The translations under genes and the position numbers were made by a program. The notes under the pieces are model-generated. The model ran no database searches. It was not told the origin of the DNA and saw only the letters and a list, made by a program, of their open reading frames with translations. From Bidens hawaiensis (lineage: Eukaryota; Streptophyta; Magnoliopsida; Asterales; Asteraceae), in assembly GCA_021521415.1 (NCBI GenBank), contig JAIQDT010003862.1, positions 1-64,000 of the forward strand: a DNA stretch of 64,000 nucleotides. The letters run 5' to 3'. Of this stretch, positions 24,594 through 36,795 are shown one piece after another; the stretch's first letter is position 1; every line of letters starts with the position of its first letter.

Positions 24594-25060
24594 AGGGTGT
24601 GCATGGCCCGGTTTGGTTCAATTTTGACTTTTGGGTTATATCCGAAATGTTTGTTTTGAGTTTTTTATAACCGTTTGGTTTCAGTTCTTTCAGTTTTTGG
24701 TTTGGGTTCAGTTCGATCTGGTTTTGGTTTTTTTGCCATTTGGGGTTGAAAGTTTTAGACCAAATAAAACTTTTGGCCAAAATATATGGATTGAATTATA
24801 TATTAAACTATTATAAATTACTTCAGAATTTAACATAAGCAATAAATATTGATAAGCTCGGTTTTTTCAATTTTAGTTACACGCAAAACCGAACCGAAAT
24901 TTTGGTTTTTGGAAAAACATAAAACCAACCTGTTGGTTTTTGTTTCAGTTTGGTTATTTCGATTTGTTTTTTTTTTCTGTTGGTTTTTGTTTCAGTTTGG
25001 TTATTTCGATTTGTTTTTTTTAGTTTCGGATCAATCTTTTCAGTTTCATGCACGTCTGCA
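24594..25060. repeat. GGTTTTGG-rich segment, possible hAT-like MITE
   Basis: It begins GGGTGTGCATGGCCCGG and ends TTTCATGCACGTCTGCAC, weakly inverted around TGCATG. Between them are many GGTTTGGTT and AACCGAACC blocks and a 50-bp tandem duplication (CTGTTGGTTTTTGTTTCAGT at 24932 and 24979). No clear target duplication was seen. Confidence 0.45.
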
Positions 25061-25217
25061 CTAGCATGGAGGTATGAAAACATACCGACGGTGTCAAGTG
25101 CACGTAGAACCAAATAAAATATGCACACCTGCATAGCATTTCGTCCAACACATTACAATCATTTTAAAAACACACACAAACAAGATGGATCAAGTTTGGT
25201 TGATTAATTTTACAGTG

Positions 25218-25378
25218 TCGCAAAGCTCGGGATTGAGCTGTTGAATAAAGAGGGAGAAACATTTAGAAACCTTATGAAGGATGGAGTAGCAGAACCACCC
25301 AGTGTGGCTCTGCCGGAATCTGTTTCTCCGCCTTCTTCACCGCCATCTTCAACTTCAACCACGGGTAAAAATCGTTAG
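25218..25378 (+). pseudogene. isolated terminal-exon-like gene fragment
   Basis: After TTTTACAG, an excellent 3' splice site, an open frame reads [39 protein letters not shown], then a Ser/Pro tail ([14 protein letters not shown]) and TAG at 25376-25378. GC content is clearly higher than the surroundings. No matching upstream exon is visible. I do not recognise the protein. Because it lies inside a probable Helitron, it is best explained as a captured gene fragment. Confidence 0.5.
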
Positions 25379-26656
25379 GGTGTTTCAGCATTGCCTTTAA
25401 GATTAAAATTAAACTTCCCATTGTATCAGAGATAAACTGACTACACAGGTTAATTATATATATTAAAGTATAGGATTCCCGTGATTTTGTGGTTGATCAA
25501 TGTGTGTGACAAATGGAGGTTGTTATGTGTACGTGTAGGCATGCAAACATGGTCGAAAATCTATATAAATGTATATTTACTAATTTATTAAATTTTCAAA
25601 TAATAGAAATAATATGATTTATATATTCTCGTAACCTTTTCTTGGTGTTATAAATCTCCACAATTCCACAATCTTAATATTTAAGAGAAAGCTTTGTGTA
25701 TGTTTGTGTGTAATAACTTATAACTAAAGTTTTGGCATAATGCTACAAGTTAAACAACCTTCAAGTCTTCTTGTACAAATCTTACTAAACAAAAAATAAT
25801 GATGCTTAGTTGTCCTAACCACATCCAATCCTAGCATAAAATTCTCTCTTAATCTTCTAATCTCTCTTCTACTTAATTCATGCTATCCACGGGTCATGAG
25901 GTGAAAATGATTTGACCCATGAGTTATAACATTTTCCAATATATTTCAAGATATTATGCACACATTAATGATCATTTACAACAACTAAAATATAATTATA
26001 CTCAATGTATACATTACTTTATATTAAAGAATTCAACATTCTTTAAAAAACAAGGACTTGTGAATTCAGTTTGAATTATGCAAAGCTTCTCACTTCATAT
26101 ATAAAAAGTTTTAATTCTTTAATTAAAATTTCCAGTTAATGTGATTATTTAATTTTGAATCTTTAATTTAATTTTATAAACATAATTATCCTAAAAAGCT
26201 TTTAAACACTAAAAACATGATTAATTATACTAAAAACTTTGGAATTCTACAATTCATGTTTTTTCTGAAAAATTATAAATCCGGGTTGTTTGATTTATGG
26301 AAACCATCAATTCCGGTCTTTTTGATTTCATAAAAATTTATCACAAAATTTATTTCAACAAAATAAATAGGATCATATACAAAAACAACTTTCATGATAG
26401 CTACTTTCATATGACATGTTCCACATCATTCTATGTACTTCTATTTTTTGGTTTTATTATTGTTGTGAATTTGTTTGAATCCATTTTTATTGTTTCTTCG
26501 AACAATCGAACTTATAGTAGTATTCAACTCATAACAATATTTAATTTGTTTCTATGTTTTTTCATATAAATGTAAATCTGAGATTATATATTTTTTAATG
26601 TTTGTACTATATATATAATTTATTTTAACTTTAATTTTGTGTCTTTATTTATAAGA

Positions 26657-26657
<1 letters not shown>

Positions 26658-26692
<35 letters not shown>
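26658..26692. repeat. (ATT)n microsatellite
   Basis: About twelve uninterrupted ATT units near the Helitron 3' end. Confidence 0.92.
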
Positions 26693-26739
26693 TTAATTTG
26701 ACAAATCCCTTATAATACACGGGTTCAAAAGCTAGTATA

Positions 26740-28590
26740 TCATATATATTAAAACAAGACATATTTTTCTTTATATGTTCACAGATTTATGACTGATTTT
26801 TGGTATTTATAAAAGATAAAACAAACATAGTACTTCATTTTTGGACACTAAAATGCTAGTGTGGACTTCAATTATCAAACCACGAGGCCAAGAACACGAA
26901 AACGGAACATTACCTAGATTTATGAATCTTATAAAGACGGTCTTCAAAATTAAATGAAACTTTCTTGCTAGGTAATTCGTTACTACTATTGGAAATTTAT
27001 GTGTTTAGTTTGTTATAATATGGCGTGCACCTTCAATTTCTGACATATTTTGAATGTTGTAACTTATTCTGGTGGGTTATTTCAAGTTTTAGAAATTATG
27101 AAACAAACCCCATTTGTATATATTAGTTTTTTTTTTTGTTTCTTGATTGCATATCCGAAACTTTCTAATATAATTCTATCAACCATATATGTTGAATGTG
27201 GAATTAAACAAAACCAATGAAGGATTATAATGTAAAGGAGTGTATAAAGATTTATTAGGTGTTACAAAGGTTGGTGGAAGAAAAGAATAAAAGTTTTTAC
27301 AGAAAAATAACAAAAAAAGAAGGAAAAAGTTTGGTTGGTCAACCATAGTCCTACCAATAATCTTGACCCTTCATCTTAAAATTGTGTTAGCATGGGTCAT
27401 TTTCAAAATAATTTGGGTTGATACGGCGTTTCTCATTAAAAAAAAAGGTCAAATTGGGTTTGCACTCTTTTTCAAACATATCCGAATGAACAACCATTAT
27501 TTTTCAAATAGCTAAACCTGATGTGATTGTGGCGGTGTCCCCACGAGCCAAGAGGAACCCTTAGGCCGTTCGTTTTAGGGGCGGTGGGTACCGGTGTTAA
27601 ACACCACGTGACCGCCGATGTGGCACGCTTTTTGCAGGGATAAAGCACCATGTCAAGGAGGCTGTGTTTGGCGTTGAGGTACAACGTTAACGCATTAACG
27701 AGCAAAGGGGAAATAAGTGAGACGGTATGGTGATGTTGATGAAGCTTAATACCTGCCGACGTGACCAATAAAAGAAACTTTATTAAAATAGCTAGCAAGG
27801 TGCCAGGTACAGTGGTATCCGATTTACAATGGTATAAGACCAACCCGTCTAAAAGAAAAGCCACCCAACACCCCTAGTTAATCAACTACATTAAAAGCCA
27901 GCCAACTTTCCCATGTTGATCCCAACCACCTTGCGCGGCTCTTCACCTACAAAAAAACTTAATGTTAATAAACTTTAATTTCGCCAATCACATGGCTTAA
28001 ACAAGACGACTTCCTATTGAATACCACCTCGATCCTTGTCTGCCATATACATATATCGTTGTTAAACACATCGCATGAAGCGTCTTAGCCATTTGCCTCG
28101 GAAATATCATGTATATATAACTCTTAACAAGTCATGTGTTAGAACGCGTAAATTGCCAGGACCTTACACCATGCTATAATAATGCACCAAACCGACCGAG
28201 TGAATTGACATGTAACAAGTAAGTGTTCCGCCGATCCCACTTCTTATTCACAAATTGGACATACTACCATTGCTAACCCCCACATTTTATTTTGTCAACG
28301 CAAATAATGTCAGTTTCCATTCTATCTCCTCTCTCCATGTTAAAGTGCCTATGTTGGAACAAAATTGTTCCCTCTCAAATAAATACCTCATATCGATGTT
28401 AACTACAACGAATAGCCTTGCTACTTTGATTCGGTAAAACACAATTAATTAAATTAGGGTTGTAAATTGTTCGTTCGGTAGGAAGTTCGTTTTGTTTCGA
28501 TCCGCTTGACCCTAAATTAAATAAAGGAAAACCCACATGTGTTATTATAAAAGGAAACCGGAGCGTGGATTCACCATCTTACTCGGTAGC
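26740..28590. other. intergenic; promoter side of the CRM gene
   Basis: Mostly AT-rich. A GC-richer block at 27561-27880 (TTAGGCCGTTCG ... CACCCAACACCCCTAG) looks like a degenerate transposon but lacks convincing ends. The last 150 bp form the promoter and leader of the CRM-domain gene. Confidence 0.5.
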
Positions 28591-29712
28591 AATATGGGCG
28601 CGTTATCATCATCAGCTTCCCCTCTTATCCTCCGATGTCTCCTCCGCCGTCCGCCGCCACCACCGCCCTTCATTTCTTCAAACCCTTCACAAACACCACT
28701 TCAATTTCCAATTTTACCCCTACCCTTCCCATCTCTCACGCCCCACGCTCCTCACTAATCCCTAGATATCTCTCCACCTCCACCGCCGCCGCATTCGCTG
28801 TTGAACCCGTCATATTCACCGGAGACGAAACCCACTCGGCCACCGAAACCGACGTCGTTTTGGAAACAGAAATAGACGATGTGGGTCCTACAGAAACTGA
28901 GACTGAGACCGAGCAGGCGACTCCTGTAGACCCTAGATTATTGAGTGCCCATAACGAAATGTTATCGAAATTGAAATCAATGAGTGTTAAAGAAAAGAAG
29001 GAGTTGGGTTCTTACGCCAACAGTTTGGGCAAAAAGCTTAAATCCCAACAGGTCGGCAAGTCCGGTGTTACCGATGCTGTTGCGATTGCGTTGGTCGAAA
29101 CCCTTGAAGCTAATGAGCTTCTCAAGGTATTAACTTTCTTTCGTTTCGAATTCGGTTTCGATAGCTAAGCATTGTGTTATCATTAGTTGGATGTTAGGGT
29201 TTAGGAGTATGCCAAATGCAGTAGAATTGAGGTTTATTTATAGTGAAGCGAATTTTAAGATGAATCCGAGGTACTAGATAGGCTAACCCCAAAATCGGTG
29301 TTCGTTTATATGATGTACTGACTCTATATAACTAGAAACATTGCTAAAGTTGTTCTTGAAAAGAAACCGCTGTTGGTAAGGTTTAGTATAACTGAAAATG
29401 TGGAACTGCACTTCACATAGCGGAACGTGCAAACGGGGATCCGGAAGATGTGGTAGAGTTTGTGAGACTTTTAATGGATTGAATGAAAATAAAAGGAGGA
29501 AATTTTGCTCTTGAAAATGAAATTTGTAACATTGGTTTTCATTTCGGCTTCGCAGCTAGAAACGTTGAAAATGTTAAGTACATGGCATTGTCAGCAACAT
29601 ATTGTCTTTTCCATCATAATCTTAACATTGTCAAGTTTATAGCTGCATCCGTTACATGGAGCATAGTGCTGAATTTATATTTTCATGTGCCAAGTCTTCT
29701 TTTTCCATCAAA

Positions 29713-30420
29713 CTTGGTTTAAAAAGGCGCGCCTCAAGCGTGCTCGAGGCGTTTTGGAAATGTAAGGCGAGAAAAACATGAGGCGGCGCTTCATGTGATG
29801 CAGTCTAAATTAGATTCAAATTGTAGTTGCTTGGGCCCATCTGCTTAAAAAATTAACGTTGGGGCCCATCCGTAAAACATTATCCAGCCGTATTATATAT
29901 ATTTATCACTCTATCGTCAATTCAAACCACTCTTTAATTTTCATATTCAAAGTTTATCTTTTCCAAATGTCAACCTTCTAGACGGTTCAAGTTTATCTTC
30001 TCTTTAGTTATTACTCCCATCTTTTTAATCGGTTTAAACTCTCCTAATTATTACACATATGTTTGTGACTCAAGAGGTATTTTTCTTCATTATTACTTTT
30101 TTACTATACATTTATACTTTATTTTATTATTAAATGCTTGCGTAATAAATTTTATTTTAATCGGCTCGTTTTCTAAGAAGGTTAGTGTTTTGCGACTTTT
30201 AAGTATGTTTTTATAATGTTTTTAACTACGTATTAAGTATTCATGTTTAGTTTTACAAATATGTTTTATCTTTATGATTGATTAACAAGTAGAGTATGTC
30301 ATGTATAATTAATTTTTAGTAATTTTAAATTGAGCACCTCACATACGTAAAGCTCTCGCTTGCGCTTCGACTTTTTGTACCAAAACGCCTCACCTCGCCT
30401 AACGTTTTTTTTAAACCAAG
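29713..30420. mobile_element. hAT-like foldback element in CFM9 intron 1
   Basis: It starts CTTGGTTTAAAAA and ends TTTTTTTTAAACCAAG, inverted repeats. Flanks CCATCAAA (29705-29712) and CCATTAAA (30421-30428) match at 7 of 8, a hAT-size duplication. Subterminal GGCGCGCCTC and CGCCTCACCTCGCC are also inverted. No coding. Confidence 0.82.
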
Positions 30421-30654
30421 CCATTAAATCCACTAGATTTCTTACACACTCTTCCACATCTTTCAAATCACCTTTTGTAGATACCACTACATGAAGCGTG
30501 GTTTTCTCAATTTTAGTGATACTAGTTTCAAGAAGCAACTATCTAGTTACATTTAATGGAGGCATCATATAGAGTGACACCAATTTGAGGTAGTTGTCTA
30601 TAGGTCCTTAAAAGTAGTTCTAATGCAAATATAGTTAGTACCTCATTCATCTTA

Positions 30655-31100
30655 GAATTGTATTCACTAAGATAAAGCATTGATTTCATTGCATTTGCTG
30701 AGTTTGAAGAATCCTTAAATTTGGTTTGTTGTGATTACTTCAACCCTTGGTTTTAAAGCACGCGCATCAGGAATGCATAATGTGGCGATGAAACACTGAT
30801 GTGCATAATGTTATATTTTGACTTGTAAAGTTGGAGGTTGTTTAAAATGAAAATTCTAAAAGACATTACATTGTTTTTGAACGTACTTAATAAGCCTGTT
30901 CAATGAGCTGATGAAGTTGCTATGTGATTACTTGTATCTTATGCATAGACTGCTTGTACATGCAAAGTTAAAAATACTTATTTTGGTTATGCATAAAACT
31001 TCTTTTTTTAGTACTAGAGCTTTTTTGTATTTATATATACCAATTTCTTATTTTAGTGTTCAAAAGGTAACAAGTTAAAAATCATCTATCAATAATATTA
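30655..31100. repeat. intronic duplication, copy A
   Basis: The segment GATTTCATTGCATTTG...CCTTGGTTTTAAAGC at 30680-30760 recurs at 31245-31325. The part from GCGCATCAGGA (30766) through AATAAGCC, GATTACTTGTATCTTATGCA and GGTTATGCATAAAACTTC recurs at 32187-33000. Copy A has a large deletion relative to that copy. Confidence 0.8.
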
Positions 31101-32186
31101 TAGTGAATCCATGTAAAAACTAGAGTGAATTATGCCATTTTTCTTGTCTTCTATATAAATTAATGTAAGCCGACTATTATGCCCTTTTGGTTCAACTTAA
31201 AACTCTTAGGTATCTGTAGAATTATCTTCACTAAGATAACACATCGATTTCATTGCATTTGGCCATTTTGAAAAATTCTTCAATTTGGTTTGACATGATT
31301 ACTACGAGCCTTGGTTTTAAAATGCGCGCATCAGCAGTGGCCTTTAGACGGTTCAGGTCAGTTAAGTTTATCACATAATAAAAATACGTCACATTACAAA
31401 AAGCACCATCATTAGAAATTAAAGCTTTTGGTAATAGTTTCAAGAAAAAACAACGTGAAGATATCGACTGTAGCTGATTCACATGATGAGATCATTTCAG
31501 TTCATACAAAATCTGTGTTTGTTGCACGATTGTATTATTTGTTGATTCCGTTGCTGATGACAGTTTGCTTATACGTTTCGGAATCGGTTATTGCGTGTAA
31601 AATCGGTTCAGTTTTTGTTCGTTCCGTGTTGGCTTCAAATTTGAGTTCGTGTTTGCATAATCCGATTTACTCCGTTTAGATTCATTTTCATACGTTAAAT
31701 GTTGGATTTGCTTTTGTTTGGTGTTGGATTTGTTTTTGTTCATACGTTTAAACGATTTTCGCGCATCAGAATATCTCATTCGTATCAATTATGAGTTTGC
31801 TTCATACACTTGCTGATTCATTTGTGTTTCATCCGTCTTGTTTGTTTAAAAACTATTGATTCATTTGTACAAATTCAGTTCTTATTTCATACTTTTCAAT
31901 TGTTCCATATGTATAAACTTTGAAATCATACAGTTGGAGAATTATTCCATAACACATAGATGTGAGGACAGCATGAGTAGAAAAGAATACTGAAATAGGG
32001 ATTCGAACAAGGGTTCTAACAACCGGATTGCATGTAGTTTTCCACTAGACCATTGTCCAACTTTGTGTATGTGTTCACTTACAATTTATAGGTGGGTTCA
32101 CTCTCATATATTATATAGGCATTCTATATAAAATCCGAAACTCAGTGGGTTCTCGTGAACCCATACTCATGTACGTAGATCCACCC

Positions 32187-33000
32187 ATGCGCATCAGGAG
32201 CACATAATCAGTGATGAAAGTGCATCAACTGCAGCGATGCACTGTAAATTTTATAATGCGGAGTGTGATGTGACAATATCGCAAGATGCGGTTTGATGCA
32301 CACATTTCTGAAATTGACCACCATTTGAGTAAAATTGGCAATCGAGAGAGAAGGTTGGAACTCTCCTGAAATGAAGTGGACTGTGGAGAAGAGCGATGGA
32401 GGGTTGGATGCCGTTTAAAATGAAAATCCTGGAAGACCTACCTATTTACGCTATAGAATGTGCTTAATAAGCTTGTACAATGAGTTGATGAGGTTGCTAA
32501 GTGAGTTTTATAGATTACATGTATCTTAGGCTATGTGCAGTGGAGGGGCTACACAATTGGGCGTTTTGCGCCATGTGGCGCCCAGTCAGTAAGGGGTGAG
32601 AATTTGTTTTTGGGGTGTAATGGTGTAGGGGCTAGAAATAGTAATAATATATATATATATATGTAAATATAAAACACACACACATACTAATATAATAATA
32701 ATAATATTTCTTTTCTTCATTCCGGCGACAAAATTCTCCCGCCCCCGCCCCGTTTTGCCCCAAAATCGCCTGGGGGGGACCCAAAAAAAAAATCGCCTCT
32801 GTCGCCTGGTGTTTATCGCCCACTACGTTGAGCCTTATGCATACTACTTGGACACATAAGACATATTTTGGTTATGCATAAAACTTCCTTGGTAATACTA
32901 GAGCTATTTTTATATTTATTTAATTTCTTATTATTTAGTGTTTAAAAGTTCAAGTTAAATTATTATCTACAAATAGTTTTTTAGCATTATTTCAATAAAT
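32187..33000. repeat. intronic duplication, copy B, interrupted by a MITE
   Basis: Matches copy A on both sides of the MITE at 32529-32834: CTTAATAAGCTTGTACAATG and GATTACATGTATC before it, TTATGCATACTACTTGGACA and GGTTATGCATAAAACTTCCT after it. Copy A is uninterrupted at the equivalent site. Confidence 0.8.
32529..32834. mobile_element. PIF/Harbinger-type MITE with TTA duplication
   Basis: The ends GGCTATGTGCAGTGGAGG and CGCCCACTACGTTGAGCC are imperfect inverted repeats. TTA flanks both sides (32526-32528, 32835-32837). The paralogous copy at 30951-30963 reads TATCTTATGCAT with a single TTA, i.e. the empty site. 306 bp, no coding; it contains (TA)n and a GGCG-rich end. Confidence 0.92.
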
Positions 33001-33475
33001 GCCTCGCATTGGCTATCATGTTAAAATCAAGAATCCATGTTAATTACAATTAGTTATGCCATCTTTGGTCTTCATTTGAATATCATTACGAGGAACTATC
33101 TATTAATGCAACAGCTTAAAATTCACAATACTGTCCGGGAGAGCTAGATGATGTGGTGAGTCAGTTAGAGGAAGCCACTGGTTCCGTCGTGGTTGGTCGA
33201 ATCAGTCGAACTATAATCATTTACAGGCCCAGCTTAACCAAACTCAAAGCAGAAGAGAAAAAGAAACAAGCTATGAAGGTTTTCCTTAAAAGAAGAGCAG
33301 CATATAAAGCATCGTATCAGGTTTAATTACAATTTTATTCTTGACCTTTAATATTTGTTTATATTATATCCATAAGGTGTCACAAAGTTTGGTTTTTTAT
33401 ATGCAGGGTAGAACGCAGAGTAGAGGACAGTCAGCGGCATCATCTAACCGGAGTCGAGAGTATAGAAGGTCTTGA

Positions 33476-35020
33476 GCTTGCTTTGACGGTACATTTGTTC
33501 ATTCACAATGTACAACTAGAGCTTGCTTTGTCTATATGACTGTTGGGTTGAGTTGCGTTGACAACTCCAACCAGAAAGGTGCTACTATGATGTTTTGTTA
33601 GGATGCATCTTCTATAAATGGGTTTTGGTTGGATGCGGTCTGGTATATGAATATCATAACGTTTAGCTACCAACACTTAGAAGCATGATGTTGTAAACGT
33701 GTAGACATACTTGATGCGACTTTAAACGCAATTGATCTTTCCTACCTTTTTTTTTAAACTTGCTGAATGTGCCATAAAAATATGTTTTTATATGATTTGA
33801 GAGAAAAAATTGCAAGTTGGTTTGGTTATATGGAAGAGATGGACGGTGTTTGCCTGTTTGATCCTTGGTCAAAAACTAGTTTTTGGAGGTTGTTTTGTGT
33901 GGCATAGGTCCATGAACCGCATTGGTTATAATCTTAGCGTTATGGTAAGCCAAAGAAAAAAAACCAACGTAAAATAATCCAAAATGGCAAAACAACCAAG
34001 TGTAAACCCCTAGACTAGAGGTGCACAAAAAACCCGAACCCGGAACCGTACCCGAAAAAAATACCCGGAACCGGCTCTTTTATACCCGAGTTTTTAATAC
34101 CCGAACCTGTACCTGACCCTACCCGTAGGGTACGGATAGGGTATGCATTTCCGTACCAAAACCCGTACCCGGAACCGGACCTGATTTATACCGGTAATAC
34201 TTGAAAACCGGAACCAGTTCCATACCTGGAATCGAGTTTTTCCATTACCCGAAACTGGGTTTTTCAAATACCCGAAATTTCCCCAACAAAACCTAAAAAA
34301 TACTCGAAAATACTCTGAAAAAGTGCAATTCCTTAAAATAAATCAATTTATACCCCGAAAAAGGCTCGTAAGAACCCAAAAATAGGATTTTTTTTTTCAA
34401 TATCCGAAAATAGGGTATTCAAATACCCAGTTTTAGAATACTAGTTTATACCCGACCCGAACCCGATGCATAGGGTATGGTTTTTAGAGACAATACCCGG
34501 ACCCGACCCGGGTATTGCCAATACCCGATTTTTCAATGCCCGGTCATACCCGAACCCGGTTCCATACCCTAAACCGGGTATTTGAAAAACCCGATTTGTA
34601 ATGTGTTCATTGTTCAAAACATTCTTTTCTATGATTCATGATTCGTTAAGGCATGAGAGTAACACCTAGAGTGTCTAACTAAGCATTTCTTAGCACCTTT
34701 CTCTTCATTACGGTTATCATGCATACATACAATAACGATGAACAAACTTGCAAATTAAAAAAAATAATAATAAAAAACACATGTCTTTTCTAATACACAC
34801 GAGTTTCTATCCATACTAGACTTAACATTTTAACACCACAAGTTCCGTTACCTATTACTCCTTGAAAAACTAAAAATCCAATCATACAGGGCAGGGGTAA
34901 ATTAGTAAATTGTCAGATGACAAAAAGGTCCATGAAAGCAGGATATGAGATGGGCAAAAGCAAAACACACTTGATTCAAAAGTCAATAAAACATTTCATC
35001 TTTTTGACTTTTCACTGGAC
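33476..35020. other. intergenic between CRM and DUF1218 genes
   Basis: The first ~250 bp are probably the CRM gene 3' UTR and the last ~150 bp the 3' UTR of the minus-strand DUF1218 gene. The middle is dominated by the ACCCGAAC-rich repeat at 34016-34598. Confidence 0.6.
34016..34598. mobile_element. truncated hAT-like repeat, ACCCGAACC-rich
   Basis: The left end TAGAGGTGCACAAAAAACCC resembles the TAGGGATG-type hAT termini of this window. The body is built of ACCCGAACCCGG and CGGGTTTTTC-type words, as in the 14856 element. No right terminus or target duplication was found, so one end is lost. Confidence 0.55.
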
Positions 35021-36203
35021 CTAAGCAGTGGCAATAACGTAATAAAGGGTAGAAAATGGGATATGAAAGAAACACAATATCCCGCCAATGGAAAGTAAAT
35101 GATGATGCGAGAGTCCACAAGAAGCATTCGATTTGTCATTTGCTTTCGTCCCCATCACCAGCAACCCGATTCCACCGAGTGCAATTATCCTGATACAATA
35201 CATTGTATGTTCGATTATGTCCGTATATTCTAACCTGACACAAACCTGAAAATTTTCCTTGTAATCATGTCATACAAATGAACCTAAACACGATTCGTGT
35301 ATTCAGTATTCACGGTATGACACAAACACGACTATTATTATACTTTAAAATTCTAAACATACATATTACTTTTATTCTTGTGAAACAATTATGTTTAGGC
35401 AATGCCGATTTACTTTTAAAGTTTTATATGTTGGCATAAAAAAATACTCGTACTTTCGCATAATGTATGAAACACATTTTTATATAAAACTAAATAAACA
35501 GTATGTGGGTTCAACCCAAAAACCTCTCCCGAACCTAAACAAACAAGTAAAAGTATTCAATAAAATCTCTCACATTTCTACGCCTCGTGAGATAAAAAGG
35601 TTGATCCACTCATAACCATTTTATCTTGTTCAACCGTTTCATGTGTGTTTATTTGTTCGATTAAAGTTAAAAATAAATTACAAAATATATATGATTAACT
35701 AAGATTATTATCAAAGATAGAAGGAGATATGAAAAGAGTACCATGTAATTATGAGAGAGACAAATAACAATTGTTTTCTCCACTCAGAAGCTTTATGGTT
35801 GCCCTCTTGACTACAAGCGGTGCAAGCACCTAGCAAGTTAGCCAACACATGAGCTACAATCAACAACAAAATTGCACCAACGCCGAACCTAAATGCTTCT
35901 TGGCTTGGTTCTTTGCACTCAAACAACCACAACCTCAAATGCTTCTCCTATATACTCATCACACAATAAACAAACATTAAATCAAAAATTATTTCATATG
36001 AAATACAAATAACGTATCATTCATCGATAATATGTCGGTAAAAGCCTATTTTCTAGTAATGTTTTGATTCAACAAATGAGTTTAAAAAACAATTGGCAAA
36101 CCTGATTTTGTGCTACTTCTGCTTTTATACCGAGAAATCCCGCAACTATATCTAACACGACAATGACAAGACAGACAAGTATGCCGACAACTTTGTTAAC
36201 CAT
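35021..36203 (-). CDS. DUF1218 / DESIGUAL-type four-helix membrane protein
   Basis: Three exons join cleanly: 36203-36102 (34 codons, phase 0), 35947-35742 (206 nt, phase 2), 35189-35021 (to TAG). The product is 158 residues. It begins MVNKVVGILVCLVIVVLDIV, a signal-anchor-like helix, followed by AGFLGIKAEVAQNQ. Exon 2 gives LWLFECKEPSQEAFRFGVGA and a second helix with AHVLANLLGACTAC. The third helix starts at KQLLFVSLIITW and continues in exon 3. The fourth is near the C terminus (LLSIGGILCFFHIPFSTLYY). Conserved cysteines (FEC, GAC.AC, SCG) are present. The family includes Arabidopsis DEAL and MODIFYING WALL LIGNIN proteins, ER/endomembrane proteins affecting leaf symmetry or lignin. The exact member cannot be told. 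No damage is seen. Confidence 0.88.
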
Positions 36204-36298
36204 TGTGACAAAGATTTAATCAAGCTAATATTAGTATTAGGGTTTGTTGTTTCTCTTGCAAGTGTTGTATGAATAGAGATCAAAAGGAGGGTGTGTAA

Positions 36299-36309
36299 TA
36301 AATATATAG
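36299..36309 (-). promoter_or_regulatory. TATA box of the DUF1218 gene
   Basis: The minus strand reads CCCTATATATTTATTACAC about 95 bp before the ATG at 36203, a normal distance for a plant TATA box with a short leader. Confidence 0.6.
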
Positions 36310-36790
36310 GGTTCACGCGGGATACCATTTTTCTAAATTCATTTTTATTTATATATCTTTTTAATTTTTTTTATGTTTTTTTACTTTGGATTCTTTGTAG
36401 GGAGACTATGTTCTAACCGGGTCCAGAGCAAAGACATACATGATTCTAACCATTTTTTTAGTTGTACGAAAGTTTTAATATGTTTAATCTCATAGTTATT
36501 AACAAGATTTTGTAAATAATGTTGATGTTTTATTAACAAGATATATTTTAAATATATATCTTGTAATTATATAAGCACTTTTACCCAATAATATTATAAG
36601 ATATACTAAACAGAATCTTAAATAAAAATATTTGACTGGGCATGGCAGTCTTAAATGTGAGATCGAGCATGCTAATATTGCTAAATGCTAAACCTATTTT
36701 TTTTACCTTTCTTATTATTCTTTTTAATATGAGGCACTATGGTATTCAGATAATTCACGTTTGATCCTTATATTTAACTAATTACAAACC
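36310..36790. other. intergenic upstream of the DUF1218 gene
   Basis: AT-rich, nothing recognised. The TSD TGATC of the adjacent retroelement lies at 36791-36795. Confidence 0.5.
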
Positions 36791-36795
36791 TGATC

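Larger units (their letters stand above)
24124..26735 (+). mobile_element. probable Helitron with two 5'-like ends
   Basis: TCTATACTATATAATAAA, a typical plant Helitron 5' end preceded by A, occurs at 24124 and again at 24391. The 3' side ends CACGGGTTCAAAAGCTAG at 26735 followed by T, with a weak hairpin before it. This fits insertion between A and T. The two 5' ends share about 66 bp (through CACATGGCATCACACAAGAT), so one is a truncated or nested copy. No Rep/helicase remains, so the element is non-autonomous. An exon-like fragment lies inside at 25218-25378. Confidence 0.6.
28635..33475 (+). pseudogene. CFM9: single-CRM-domain mitochondrial splicing factor (CFM9-like), frameshifted
   Basis: CRM proteins bind group II introns and help organellar RNA splicing; the Arabidopsis single-domain relative CFM9 (At3g27550) acts in mitochondria. 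Exon 1 (28635-29126) encodes a Ser/Thr/Arg-rich N terminus that looks like a transit peptide, an acidic TETETE linker, and the CRM start (KEKKELGSYANSLGKKLKSQ, then VGKSGVTDAV with the G-x-x-G loop, ETLEANELLK). Exon 2 (33115-33320) gives KIHNT, CPGELDDVVSQLEEATGSVV, GRISRTIIIYRPS. Exon 3 (33407-33475) ends SREYRRS and TGA. Exon 2 is 206 nt where 207 is needed: one base is missing near 33131 (ATAC-TGTCC), giving a stop (TAG) three codons later. The gene is either recently broken or mis-sequenced at one base. An upstream ATG at 28594 in another frame (MGALSSSASPLILRCLLRR) also looks like a targeting peptide, so a second frameshift in the C-rich start is possible. Confidence 0.75.

Noticed and set aside
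27472..27864. 130-codon minus-strand frame
   Set aside because: Sits in a GC-rich degenerate repeat; no domain or splice context. Possible terminal repeats (TTAGGGGCGGTGGGT / ACCCAACACCCCTAG) match poorly and lack a target duplication.
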